Shown one piece after another: positions 24,316 through 32,199 of a DNA stretch of 32,199 nt. Numbering within the stretch: position 1 is the first letter of the stretch; each line of letters begins with the position of its first letter. Source of the stretch: CAYREV01 sp964423345 (GTDB taxonomy: Bacteria > Bacteroidota > Rhodothermia > Balneolales > Balneolaceae); assembly GCA_964423345.1 (NCBI GenBank), contig CAYREV010000027.1, positions 1-32,199 on the forward strand, given 5' to 3'. A program made the position numbers and the translations under genes. Under the pieces are notes generated by a model. That model worked only from the letters and a program-made list of their open reading frames with translations, had not been told where the DNA came from and did no database searches.

Positions 24316-26019
24316 ATGCGCCATCTGACTTCAGCTATACTTCTTTTCCTGCTTTTGAGCCGGGCGGGCACCCCCCTGCTTGCACAAAACGGGACAACCG
24401 TCAGTGAAAAACAGCTTATTGACGGTAAAACCGCCTATATAGAAGGGTTGAAGGAATTTGAACATGAAAATTATGAACGCGCCCTCGACCTGCTTACCGC
24501 CGCATATGTCAAGTTGCCGGGCAACGGCGGGGTCTGCTACGCCCTGGCCGATGCCTACCTGCAGGTTGAAGACCTTGCCAATGCCGCCTATTACGGCAAA
24601 CAGGCCGTGGAACTGGAACCGGGGAATAAGTGGTACCATCTGAAGCTTGCCGAAATTTATCGAAACGCCGGCAAAAACGAGGCTACCATCGGCCAGCTCG
24701 AAATAGCGCTGGACTATCACCCCGGCGCCAAAAAGATCCTTTTTGAACTGGCCCGTACCTATGCCGATTACGGCAGGTGGAAGGAGTCGAATGAAACATA
24801 CCGCCGGATCCTCGGCCTGGCGGGTGATGATATCAAGATCCGGCTTCAGAGGCTGAGGAACTTCAGCAACATGGGGCGGCGCGATTCAATGATTACGGAA
24901 CTGCAGGCCATTCAAAAACTGGATCCCGACGAACTATCCACCATGCAGATGCTGAGTCAAACCTACCTGGAGATCGGCAAAGCCGGCAAAGCCAAGCAGA
25001 CGCTCCGCCAGGCCCTGGATAAAAACGAACGAGATCCCAAAACCCTGATCATGCTGGCCGACATCTACGTTACCGAATCCAAATGGGACAGCGTGGCCAC
25101 CCTCCTGGGCACCATCATTTCCGACCCCGTGGTCAAACCGGAAGCCAAACTGACGGTCGGCCAATATCTCACCTCCCAGCTCCAGCACCATCCCCGCAAC
25201 AGGCAGCTGCAGGCCGCCGCTTCCGAGCTGGTCGAGGCGTTCAGGACTGCCGAACCGAATTATGCCGAAGCGCACGCCCTGGCAGCCGAATTCTATGCAG
25301 AAACCCGGCAGCATGAGGAAGCCCTGTCGGCCCTGGCCAGGACCACCGAGCTGATGCCCTCCAACGAAAGGGCCTGGAAACAGAGGATGCAGATGCTGCT
25401 TAGCCGGGGACAGTATAAGGAGGTCATAGGTATCGGAGCCACAGCCAACAAACATGTGCCCCAGGATGCCTTCATCCTGTTTTTCTGGGGAAGTGCATAT
25501 CTCGCCGATGGCCACAACCGTAAAGCCATCGAAAAACTGAAAGAAGCGGCCACCCTGCCGGCCAGAAAATCCCTGAAGTCGGCCATCGTCAGCTCGCTGG
25601 GTGACGCCTATTCCGGACTTGAAAAATGGGAAGAGGCATACCTGACCTATGAAAAAGCCTTAAAAATAGATCCCGGCAACGACCTGGTTCTAAACAACTA
25701 TGCCTATTACCTGTCGACACAGTCAAAAGAGCTTGACAAGGCACTTTCCATGGCCAAACGCGCCGTGTCGGCAGACCCTGAAAACGCTTCCTACCTCGAC
25801 ACCCTGGGGTGGGTGTACTATCAGAAGGGCAACTATGCCGAAGCCGCAAAATATATCAAAGCTTCTATAGATACCGGGAGCGCCAGCGCCGAAGTGCTTG
25901 AACACATGGGCGATGTGATGAATAAACTTAACCACCCCGCAAAAGCCCGCTCCTGGTGGAAGAAAGCTCTTCAAAAAGACTCTAGCCGAACTCATTTAAA
26001 AGATAAAATATCCCGCTGA
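24316..26019 (+). CDS. Exported tetratricopeptide-repeat protein
   Basis: 567 residues. MRHLTSAILLFLLLSRAG with cleavage near LLAQ is a signal peptide, so the protein is periplasmic or outer-membrane associated. The rest is a helical solenoid of TPR units: for example YERALDLLTAAYVKLPG, DLANAAYYGKQAVELEPGN, EATIGQLEIALDYHPGA near the N-terminus, and EEAYLTYEKALKIDPGND, LDTLGWVYYQKGNYAEAAKY towards the C-terminus. No enzymatic domain is visible, so it is likely a scaffold for protein complexes. It is the first gene of a tight four-gene group, with 5 bp before the DUF4292 lipoprotein gene, which points to an envelope-assembly role. 131 bp separate it from the gene upstream. Confidence 0.88.
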   Translation: MRHLTSAILLFLLLSRAGTPLLAQNGTTVSEKQLIDGKTAYIEGLKEFEHENYERALDLLTAAYVKLPGNGGVCYALADAYLQVEDLANAAYYGKQAVELEPGNKWYHLKLAEIYRNAGKNEATIGQLEIALDYHPGAKKILFELARTYADYGRWKESNETYRRILGLAGDDIKIRLQRLRNFSNMGRRDSMITELQAIQKLDPDELSTMQMLSQTYLEIGKAGKAKQTLRQALDKNERDPKTLIMLADIYVTESKWDSVATLLGTIISDPVVKPEAKLTVGQYLTSQLQHHPRNRQLQAAASELVEAFRTAEPNYAEAHALAAEFYAETRQHEEALSALARTTELMPSNERAWKQRMQMLLSRGQYKEVIGIGATANKHVPQDAFILFFWGSAYLADGHNRKAIEKLKEAATLPARKSLKSAIVSSLGDAYSGLEKWEEAYLTYEKALKIDPGNDLVLNNYAYYLSTQSKELDKALSMAKRAVSADPENASYLDTLGWVYYQKGNYAEAAKYIKASIDTGSASAEVLEHMGDVMNKLNHPAKARSWWKKALQKDSSRTHLKDKISR

Positions 26020-26024
26020 CCCTG

Positions 26025-26795
26025 ATGCTGATGATCCCAAGAACACTCCCGGCAGTTGTCCTGATACTGCTCTTACTTTCGGCTTGCACAACCGTCAAGC
26101 CGGCCGCAGAACGGCCCGCCAAAGGAACCTTCTCCCCCTACGAGGGTTCTGTGCGAACTTTAACCGCCCAGCTGCCGGACTACAGCAAAGGGCTTTCATC
26201 GGTTAAGGGAAAAGGCAAAGCCATTGTCAGCGAACCCGGCAATACTGAGCGGGTCACGGTGTATTTCTCCAGCAACCGGGATCGAAGCCTCGTGACCGTC
26301 AAAAACAGCATCGGTATTGAAGGCGGGCAGCTCCTTACCAACGGTGACTCCCTTCTTATCTATAATAAGGTTGACAAATTTGCCCGAAAGGTGGACATCC
26401 GCTCCGGAAACCTCTCCCGCATCGACAACCTGGCGTCGCTGAATATCCTGGAGATGATAAACTACACGGTCGGACAAAGGGAAATAGACCGGGTCCGGCA
26501 AAGCGACAACTTCTACCTGTTGCACCTCTCATCAGGCGAACTCATCTATATCATGCGCGACAAGCATCTTGTGAGCCGGGTTGTTCAGCCGCCGGAATCC
26601 GAGCTTCCCTATGCGGAAATTATCTATGAAGGGTATACGGAAATCGAGGGGTACAAGCTTCCAAGAAGAATTACTATCTTTAGCAAAGATGAGAAGTCAA
26701 AAATCAACCTACTGATACAGTCATTGAATATTAATCCCGAACTGCCGCAGCTGAATATTGAGCTGCCTGACAATATAAGGGTATATCATCAATGA
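26025..26795 (+). CDS. DUF4292 lipoprotein (LolA/LolB-like fold suspected)
   Basis: 256 residues. The N-terminus MLMIPRTLPAVVLILLLLSAC is a lipoprotein signal with the lipobox LSAC and Cys21 as the lipidated residue; there is no Asp at +2, so outer-membrane sorting is possible. The mature part has repeated β-strands, e.g. VKGKGKAIVSEPGNTERVTV, SLVTVKNSIGIEGGQLLTNG and YEGYTEIEGYKLPRRITIFS, matching DUF4292, a Bacteroidota family that I understand to be distantly like lipoprotein carriers. A role in moving or receiving lipoproteins is inferred from fold only. It lies 5 bp after the TPR gene and overlaps the EnvC-like gene by 4 bp (ATGA). Confidence 0.85.
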   Translation: MLMIPRTLPAVVLILLLLSACTTVKPAAERPAKGTFSPYEGSVRTLTAQLPDYSKGLSSVKGKGKAIVSEPGNTERVTVYFSSNRDRSLVTVKNSIGIEGGQLLTNGDSLLIYNKVDKFARKVDIRSGNLSRIDNLASLNILEMINYTVGQREIDRVRQSDNFYLLHLSSGELIYIMRDKHLVSRVVQPPESELPYAEIIYEGYTEIEGYKLPRRITIFSKDEKSKINLLIQSLNINPELPQLNIELPDNIRVYHQ

Positions 26796-28111
26796 AACGG
26801 CTGACCTTCTCCTTACTGACGGCATGGCTTTGCCTGTTTTGGGTATCCGGGGCATGGGCACAGGATTATGCCCAGCGGCGGGAGGAGCTCCTGCAAAAAC
26901 AGGAACAGGCCCGGTCCAAGGTTGAGCAAATCAACAGCCAGATACGTAAATATGAAGAGCGGCTGGGCCTGGCCGAGAAAAAATTTGACCGCCTTTCAAA
27001 GCAGTACGAGAATCTCAAGCGCATCATCGCACTCCAGGAGGAGAAAATGAACCGGCTGGAAGAAGAACAGCGGCACATAGGCGAAGAGATCAGCGTTACC
27101 GAACAGGAGATAGCGCGCAACGAAGATCACTTGCAGAAACTCGTTGACGACTACAAGAAAACCCTTCGCCATGTATATAAGCATGGCCGCACCACCGACC
27201 TGGCCCTGCTGTTTTCATCCGCTTCGATCAACCAGATGCTGGTACGGGCCCAATATCTCCAGAAGTTCAAGGATTACCGCGAAGAACAAGCCCGTAAGAT
27301 CAAGGAAGCCCAGGAAGAGTTGCGACGCAACCGGGATCAGCTGCAGCGGGTAAAAGATAAAAACGATGATGTGCTGGCCGAGATACAGCAGGAAAAGCAA
27401 AAGCAGGAACAGAAGAAAGAGCAGCAGGAGAAAAATGTCGCCCTCCTCAAAGAAAATGTGCAGGAGATCAGGGAGCAGAAGGAAAGGCTGGAGGAGCAGA
27501 AAAAGAATTTCAACAAAACCATCACCGACATAACCGTTCAGCTGGAGCGGTTCAGGAAACAGGAAGAGGAACGCAAGCGCAACCTGGCCAAGGCCCGCGC
27601 CATCGAAAATGATGCCGAACGCGCCCGGGAGGTTGCCAAATACTCCAAGCCCGTCAGCCCGGGCACCCGTATCCCCGAAGAGGAGCTTGATAAAATTGAG
27701 GATACTTTTGCCAAGGATAAGGGGCAGCTGCCCTGGCCGGTCGACAGCCGGACCATATCCGAACATTTCGGGCGAAAGCGCCATCCCGTTTACGGCACCA
27801 TCACTCCCAACCTGGGAATTGAAATAGTGACCGAGCAGCGTTCACCGGTCCGCGTTGTACATAACGGCTACGTAGTCGACGTGCTGCCGCTGACCGGATA
27901 CGGAGACGTGGTGCTGGTCAGCCACGGCAAATATATCACGGTTTATGGCAACCTGAGCCAGGTCCTCACCCAGAAAGGCGCCATTTTGACCAAGGGCGAT
28001 GTGGTGGGCCTTTCGGGAGATGAAAACTCACCCAAAGGAACCTCCGTATTCTTTATGGTACGCGAATCGAACACCAACCTCGACCCGGAAAACTGGCTCG
28101 CGAAAAAATAA
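26792..28111 (+). CDS. EnvC-like murein hydrolase activator (degenerate M23/LytM domain)
   Basis: 439 residues: a signal peptide (MKRLTFSLLTAWLCLFWVSGAWA), a long charged coiled coil (about 25-265, very rich in Glu, Gln and Lys), and a C-terminal M23 domain (about 310-439). In active LytM enzymes the zinc site is HxGxD plus HxH. Here the first reads NLGIE (Asn340, Glu344) and the second ends YGNLS where YAHL is expected, so at least two ligands are lost. That is the pattern of EnvC/NlpD, which do not cut peptidoglycan but switch on amidases during cell division. The partner amidase is not in this window. It overlaps the lipoprotein gene by 4 bp and precedes the four-helix membrane protein by 17 bp. 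Confidence 0.9.
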   Translation: MKRLTFSLLTAWLCLFWVSGAWAQDYAQRREELLQKQEQARSKVEQINSQIRKYEERLGLAEKKFDRLSKQYENLKRIIALQEEKMNRLEEEQRHIGEEISVTEQEIARNEDHLQKLVDDYKKTLRHVYKHGRTTDLALLFSSASINQMLVRAQYLQKFKDYREEQARKIKEAQEELRRNRDQLQRVKDKNDDVLAEIQQEKQKQEQKKEQQEKNVALLKENVQEIREQKERLEEQKKNFNKTITDITVQLERFRKQEEERKRNLAKARAIENDAERAREVAKYSKPVSPGTRIPEEELDKIEDTFAKDKGQLPWPVDSRTISEHFGRKRHPVYGTITPNLGIEIVTEQRSPVRVVHNGYVVDVLPLTGYGDVVLVSHGKYITVYGNLSQVLTQKGAILTKGDVVGLSGDENSPKGTSVFFMVRESNTNLDPENWLAKK

Positions 28112-28128
28112 CTCCAAATTAATACTTC

Positions 28129-28596
28129 ATGGACAGCAATCACTGGCAACGCATTTTTGCCTACCTTACCGGGGCCCTGGTTATAGGCCTCCTGCTCATT
28201 GTTTTTACCAACAGCTTTCTCTCCTATGTCAGCGCAGAGGGTTCAACCGGGCATATAACACTGCTGGCCTACGGATTTATCTTTCTTAACCTCGGCTACG
28301 GGGTCAACCGCCGGTTTGCCCTCAAGTCCGAACGCATGCCGGCAGTTCACTTCACCCTATCACTCTTTATGCTGGCTCCCACTCTCTTCTGGATATACAC
28401 CAAGGACGAGGGGCTGGGCGAGCTTCGGTTTACTTTTACGCTCACCATCATTTTTGCCGTCTTCCTCGGCACCTATTTCGGCATCAGGAGAGGCAGGAAA
28501 AAACAAAAGCAGTACCTCCGAAAGATCAGGGAAGAGGCCGAAGGGCAGACCCCTGAAGAAATGAAACGGCCCCACGACGACCTGAGCCGGAATTAG
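28129..28596 (+). CDS. Four-helix inner-membrane protein of unknown function
   Basis: 155 residues. Four hydrophobic helices can be seen at about 11-34, 41-59, 72-90 and 99-119. A basic and then acidic cytoplasmic tail follows (RRGRKKQKQYLRKIREE, ending PHDDLSRN). The positive-inside rule places the C-terminus in the cytoplasm. I do not recognise a family. It starts 17 bp after the EnvC-like gene, so it is very probably the last gene of that operon, and a possible hairpin terminator lies about 50 bp beyond it. Confidence 0.72.
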   Translation: MDSNHWQRIFAYLTGALVIGLLLIVFTNSFLSYVSAEGSTGHITLLAYGFIFLNLGYGVNRRFALKSERMPAVHFTLSLFMLAPTLFWIYTKDEGLGELRFTFTLTIIFAVFLGTYFGIRRGRKKQKQYLRKIREEAEGQTPEEMKRPHDDLSRN

Positions 28597-28644
28597 TGAG
28601 CAGGAGAGTTTAAGGTATGGCATTTCAGGAGTTTACAACACAGG

Positions 28645-28683
28645 GCCGGGGCGTTGTAGAGGAATTGCCCCGCCTGCCTTTCT
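28645..28683 (+). terminator. Possible terminator after the envelope operon
   Basis: CGGGGC (28647-28652) pairs with GCCCCG (28667-28672) around a 14-nt loop, followed by a pyrimidine-rich CCTGCCTTTCTGTT. The stem is short and the T run imperfect, but the position between the operon and the next gene fits. Confidence 0.35.
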
Positions 28684-28767
28684 GTTAGAAGCAATAAAGA
28701 AGTTTTACATCATTGTCCCGTCATATTTGTTATCCTTTTTTCCAGATTTCAATCAAATACCATTGCC

Positions 28768-30486
28768 ATGAAATTATCGTATCTCTCTTTATTCCTCGCA
28801 CTCCTTCTGTTCACCGCAGATCTCAAAGCCCAGCCGGACCGGGTCACGGGCAAGACTTTTGCCACCCGTTCCGAAGTGATCGGCCAGAATGGCATGGTAG
28901 CAACCAGCCAGCCGCTGGCCACCCAGATCGGGCTTCAGGTCCTGCAGGACGGCGGAAATGCCATTGATGCTGCAATCGCCGCCAATGCCGCCCTCGGACT
29001 CATGGAACCGACCGGGTCGGGCATTGGGGGAGACCTTTTTGCCATTGTTTGGTCGGCCGAAGACCGGAAACTGTACGGCCTCAATGCCAGCGGGCGCGCT
29101 CCCCTGGGCATGAGCTATGAAGACCTGAAAAAGGAACTGGAGAAGAGGGAACGGGAATCGATCCCCGCCTACGGCGTCCTCCCCATATCGGTACCGGGTG
29201 CGGTGGACGGCTGGTTTGAACTTCACAACAAGCTGGGCAAAACACCGATGAAGGAGCTCCTCGCTCCCTCCATCCAATATGCCGAAGAGGGCTTCCCGGT
29301 CAGCGAGCTTATCGCCTTCTACTGGCAGATCGGTGCCCGTATTCACAGCGACCGGCCCGGCGCTTTCAAAGAGGAGATGGCCATCGACGGACGCGGGCCC
29401 GAAAAAGGGGAAATCATGAAGCGCCCCGAGCTGGCCGACACCTACCGGCTGCTGGCCGAAAAAGGCCGGGACGCCTTCTACGAAGGTGAAATAGCCGACA
29501 AAATCGATGCATTTATGCGTGAAAACGGCGGCTATCTCCGCAAAAAGGATTTTGAACAACATACTTCCACGTGGGTCGACCCCGTGTCGGTTAATTACCG
29601 GGGCTACGATGTCTATGAACTCCCCCCCAACGGCCAGGGCATTGCCGCCCTGCAGATGCTGCAGATACTGGAAGAATATGACCTCGCTTCCATGGGCTCC
29701 AACAGCGAGGAGGCCCTGCACTATATGACCGAAGCCAAAAAACTGGTATTTGAAGACCGCGCCAAGCTCTATGCAGATATGGATTTTGCCCATGTCCCCA
29801 TGAAGAAGCTGCTGTCGGAAGAATATGCCGATCAACGGCGCAAGCTCATCGGCAAGAATGCCGCGCGCAACATCAAGGCCGGGGCCTCCATTCTTGAAGA
29901 AGGCGACACCATCTATCTCACTACCGCCGACAAAGAGGGCAACATGGTATCCCTGATCCAGAGCAACTTCCGGGGCATGGGCTCCGGCATCGTCGTGCCC
30001 GGACTCGGCTTCGTCTTCCAGGACCGCGGCGAGCTGTTTTCGATGGATAAAGACCATGCCAACGTCTACGAAGCCGGTAAGAGGCCATTCCACACCATCA
30101 TTCCGGCATTTGTCATGAAAGACGGGGAGCCCTTCATGAGTTTCGGCGTGATGGGCGGTGCCATGCAGCCGCAGGGACACGTGCAGATCATTTCCAACGT
30201 GATCGACTTCGGCATGAACATGCAGGAGGCGGGAGACGCGGCCCGCTGGCGCCATACCGGTTCCACCCAGCCGACCGATGATGCGGACGACTACCTGCGG
30301 GGAGACGGCACTCTGAATCTTGAGTCAGGCGTTCCCTATTCCGTAGTGAGGGGCCTCATGATGCGGGGACATGACGTGCAGTACGATGTAGGCGGCTACG
30401 GCGGCTACCAGGGCATTATGTTCAAAGACGGGGTATACTATGGTGCTTCCGAATCACGCAAGGATGGGCACGCGGCAGGATATTAA
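28768..30486 (+). CDS. ggt: γ-Glutamyltransferase (glutathione hydrolase family)
   Basis: 572 residues, the standard length of the N-terminal nucleophile hydrolase proenzyme. A signal peptide (MKLSYLSLFLALLLFTADLKA) directs it to the periplasm. GGNAIDAAIAANAALGLMEPTGSGIGGDLFAIVW is the start of the large-subunit region; GVLPISVPGAVDGWFELH is also conserved. Thr381 in GDTIYLTTADKEGN aligns with the self-cleavage and catalytic threonine, so maturation into two subunits is expected. The residues after it (LIQSNFRGMGSGIVV) differ from the NxxFGSG-type of the E. coli enzyme, so it may belong to the non-glutathione branch; the substrate could be another γ-glutamyl compound or an acylated analogue. 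It is monocistronic by spacing (171 bp before it). Confidence 0.92.
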   Translation: MKLSYLSLFLALLLFTADLKAQPDRVTGKTFATRSEVIGQNGMVATSQPLATQIGLQVLQDGGNAIDAAIAANAALGLMEPTGSGIGGDLFAIVWSAEDRKLYGLNASGRAPLGMSYEDLKKELEKRERESIPAYGVLPISVPGAVDGWFELHNKLGKTPMKELLAPSIQYAEEGFPVSELIAFYWQIGARIHSDRPGAFKEEMAIDGRGPEKGEIMKRPELADTYRLLAEKGRDAFYEGEIADKIDAFMRENGGYLRKKDFEQHTSTWVDPVSVNYRGYDVYELPPNGQGIAALQMLQILEEYDLASMGSNSEEALHYMTEAKKLVFEDRAKLYADMDFAHVPMKKLLSEEYADQRRKLIGKNAARNIKAGASILEEGDTIYLTTADKEGNMVSLIQSNFRGMGSGIVVPGLGFVFQDRGELFSMDKDHANVYEAGKRPFHTIIPAFVMKDGEPFMSFGVMGGAMQPQGHVQIISNVIDFGMNMQEAGDAARWRHTGSTQPTDDADDYLRGDGTLNLESGVPYSVVRGLMMRGHDVQYDVGGYGGYQGIMFKDGVYYGASESRKDGHAAGY

Positions 30487-30509
30487 CCGTCGATGCAACC
30501 GTACCTGCC

Positions 30510-30560
30510 GATGCCATCGAATGGAGTGATGGCATCAGTCCAAAGCGAAGGCATCAGTCC
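30510..30560. repeat. Short inverted repeat with an 11-bp direct repeat between convergent genes
   Basis: GATGCCATC (30510-30518) and GATGGCATC (30528-30536) are complementary across a 9-nt spacer. GGCATCAGTCC occurs twice (30531-30541 and 30550-30560). The hairpin lies between the converging ggt and the outer-membrane-protein gene and may help end transcription, but it has no T run. Confidence 0.5.
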
Positions 30561-30565
30561 TCCGG

Positions 30566-31207
30566 CTATCGCTTAAAACGGTAGAGGTCGAGGCCGATGT
30601 TAAACTGCAGCACCCGTGCGTCGGCCCTGAAAAACTCACTGCTTTCCCAGTCATACCCCACTTCGAAAAAGAGGCCCAGCTTATTGCTTAGCCGGTAGGC
30701 CATTCCGCCGCGCAAACCCATCCGGATACGAAACCCGTCTGCGCCGGTCCGCGTATCGGCCAGCTCGCCCACCCCCATGTTGTTGCCGAAGAGGGCGTCG
30801 GCCTGGAAATAGGGCTGCCACTGTGGGGTCTTGAGGGGATAACCGCGGACCACCGGGCCCAATCCCCAGCTGCCAAAACCGAAATTGCTGCCATCCACAA
30901 ACACGCTGGTCATCGCCTGAAATCCCACGCCTATCCGCGGGGAGGCCATCCGCACATCCCGGAACTCAAACTCCAGCTCCGAATTGGTTCCCGCCAGCAG
31001 GGTATCGCTGCCCATGTAGGTGTAGCGTCCCATGGCGTCAATATTTGCGGTCACACCAATGATTCCAACATCCGAGCGCAGGGGCTGCAATCCTGAGTCC
31101 CCGGCCTCTTGTGCCTGCAGCGGCAAGGCTCCCGCCAACAGGATCATCACCAATACCAGGACATTCTTTGTGATATAATCGGGAGAGATGCAATTCTTCA
31201 TGTTCAT
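30566..31207 (-). CDS. Exported protein, probable outer-membrane β-barrel
   Basis: 213 residues from the ATG at 31207. The next ATG, two codons on at 31201, is equally possible; the frame stays open upstream to a TTG at 31246 that I consider less likely. A signal peptide MKNCISPDYITKNVLVLVMILLAGALPLQAQ ends with LQAQ cleavage; the stretch before the hydrophobic core is unusually long. The mature part shows many amphipathic strands and turns: PRIGVGFQAMTSVFV, SNFGFGSWGLGPVVRGYPL, FRIRMGLRGGMAYRL and KLGLFFEVGYDWE, ending FNIGLDLYRFKR. This pattern is seen in porin-family and PorT-like barrels of Bacteroidota, but no named family is recognised. It is monocistronic and diverges from the protease gene at the window end. 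Confidence 0.6.
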   Translation of the reverse strand: MNMKNCISPDYITKNVLVLVMILLAGALPLQAQEAGDSGLQPLRSDVGIIGVTANIDAMGRYTYMGSDTLLAGTNSELEFEFRDVRMASPRIGVGFQAMTSVFVDGSNFGFGSWGLGPVVRGYPLKTPQWQPYFQADALFGNNMGVGELADTRTGADGFRIRMGLRGGMAYRLSNKLGLFFEVGYDWESSEFFRADARVLQFNIGLDLYRFKR

Positions 31208-31459
31208 GGACAAAAAGTTTAAATAATTTCTAAATGTATGTGTCAATTATTGAAAGGTACAAAGTACTTTAATATTGTAGTCGCGATCAAATAATAATTC
31301 CGGCTTCCCGGCCCGGCCTTCAAAGCCACCGACAGGGGCATGGGTGACTTGCCGGCTGCCGAAAGGCGCCTTCATCAGCCTGTCCTCCGAAGCCGTGGCG
31401 CAGGATGACCCTACCTTACATTTTTAGATTATTATGACTAACATGACCGTTCATTATAT

Positions 31460-32199
31460 ATGAACCGGTTACAGCGAAGCGCCATGCCTCATCGAATATT
31501 TTTGTTACTGCCTCTACTTCTCCTGTTTGTATGGAGCTCCTCCCCTGCACAGAGCCCCTCCTACTTTCCCAATGTAGTGATCGTAAAATACAAGCCGGAC
31601 CACCGCATAGCCGAACTCAAATCGAAAGGCGTGGAAGACCCGAAGGAAAGCGTTCAAAAATTTCTCTCCGATTTGGGCATACAGAACCGAAAGCCATTCC
31701 GGGATCCCAGGCAATCTCCCGGCCTCCCGCTGGGTGAGGAGGCCCGGAAAGCGGGAGAGGAACTTTCCCGTATCTATGAAATCAGCTATTTCGGACCGGC
31801 CGACCCGGCGATGATAGCCTCCAAACTCTCGGCCATGAAAGCGGTGGAATATGCCGAACCCAAGTTCATTCGAAAAATGCAGTTCACGCCCAACGACCCG
31901 GTCGGCAACCCCTACCTCAACTACCACTCTTTTGACGATGCCTGGGATATCACAACAGGATCCCGCGACGTGCTGATAGCGGTAGTGGACGGAGGAGTGG
32001 GCTACCTGCATACCGACCTCTCCAACAAAATGTGGATCAACGGCGACGAGATACCCGATGCGCACCGGGCGGAAGTCGACCAGAACGGCGACGGGACCAT
32101 CACCAGCAGCGAGGTGCAGCAGTATCTTGAGCAGAATAACGAAGATGCCGACGGGAACGGAGCGATCAACCTGGCCGACGGGGTCCACCCCAACTCCTC
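31460..32199 (+). CDS. Subtilisin-like serine protease (S8), 5' part only
   Basis: The frame is open to the window edge (246 codons). The signal peptide IFLLLPLLLLFVWSSSPAQ is clear; translation may begin at 31460 or at the in-frame ATG 31484. A propeptide region (about 35-140) with VVIVKYKP and VEYAEPKF matches the I9-type inhibitor domain. The catalytic aspartate is Asp177 in AVVDGGVGYLHTDL. About 30 residues later DQNGDGTITSSE (207-218) is a canonical EF-hand loop with residues at 1, 3, 5 and 12, followed by a second one, DADGNGAINLAD. The His and Ser of the triad lie beyond the edge. It is a secreted protease, possibly with a C-terminal sorting domain that cannot be seen. Confidence 0.88.
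   Translation, partial: MNRLQRSAMPHRIFLLLPLLLLFVWSSSPAQSPSYFPNVVIVKYKPDHRIAELKSKGVEDPKESVQKFLSDLGIQNRKPFRDPRQSPGLPLGEEARKAGEELSRIYEISYFGPADPAMIASKLSAMKAVEYAEPKFIRKMQFTPNDPVGNPYLNYHSFDDAWDITTGSRDVLIAVVDGGVGYLHTDLSNKMWINGDEIPDAHRAEVDQNGDGTITSSEVQQYLEQNNEDADGNGAINLADGVHPNS

Noticed and set aside
1..32199. CRISPR array, insertion sequence or prophage
   Set aside because: No regularly spaced repeats, transposase, integrase or phage structural genes were found on either strand.

Overview
The window looks like a chromosomal segment from a member of the Bacteroidota/Balneolota/Rhodothermota group. The support is: promoters of the Bacteroidota sigma type (TTTG, about 19-20 bp, TAnnTTTG) before the tRNA gene and yajC; weak or absent Shine-Dalgarno sequences at many starts; a DksA/TraR-like protein with a decayed zinc finger; a long, eukaryote-like isoleucyl-tRNA synthetase; and a DUF4292 lipoprotein beside an EnvC-like protein. 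Base composition is moderately GC-rich, except for the far left edge. The genus cannot be fixed from the sequence alone. No CRISPR array, insertion sequence or complete mobile element was seen.

Left third (1-8.7 kb): the AT-rich 3' end of an HNH endonuclease gene is followed abruptly by GC-rich housekeeping genes. These are an MtfA-like zinc peptidase, an orphan PAS histidine kinase, a small DUF3185 membrane protein, the ribosome-associated ABC-F protein EttA, a VAT1-like oxidoreductase, a probable outer-membrane protein, a SLC13-type permease with cytoplasmic TrkA_C-like domains, and a 51-residue zinc-ribbon membrane protein.

Middle (8.7-18.5 kb): egtB and egtD form a two-gene ergothioneine operon on the minus strand. 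Two small unknown genes and tRNA-Val(TAC) follow. Then, on the plus strand, come two fatty-acid beta-oxidation genes (FadI-like thiolase and FadJ-like hydratase/dehydrogenase), yajC and the riboflavin gene ribBA. Converging on ribBA are ileS, a dksA-like gene and lspA, read leftward in that order.

Right third (18.5-32.2 kb): ileS diverges from a plus-strand group that starts with a low-molecular-weight phosphatase overlapping a fructosamine-3-kinase-family gene, a likely protein-repair (deglycation) pair, followed by a BtuF-like metal-receptor protein. Next is a tight envelope operon: a TPR protein, a DUF4292 lipoprotein, an EnvC-like degenerate M23 protein and a four-helix membrane protein. 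A gamma-glutamyltransferase, another beta-barrel-like protein and the 5' end of a subtilisin-like protease with calcium-binding loops close the window.

Most of the window is ordinary core genome. The points most worth a second look are the IleRS with a GxHH sequence in place of the HIGH motif, the phosphatase/kinase deglycation pair, the envelope operon with a catalytically degenerate LytM domain, and the EF-hand insertion in the terminal protease.
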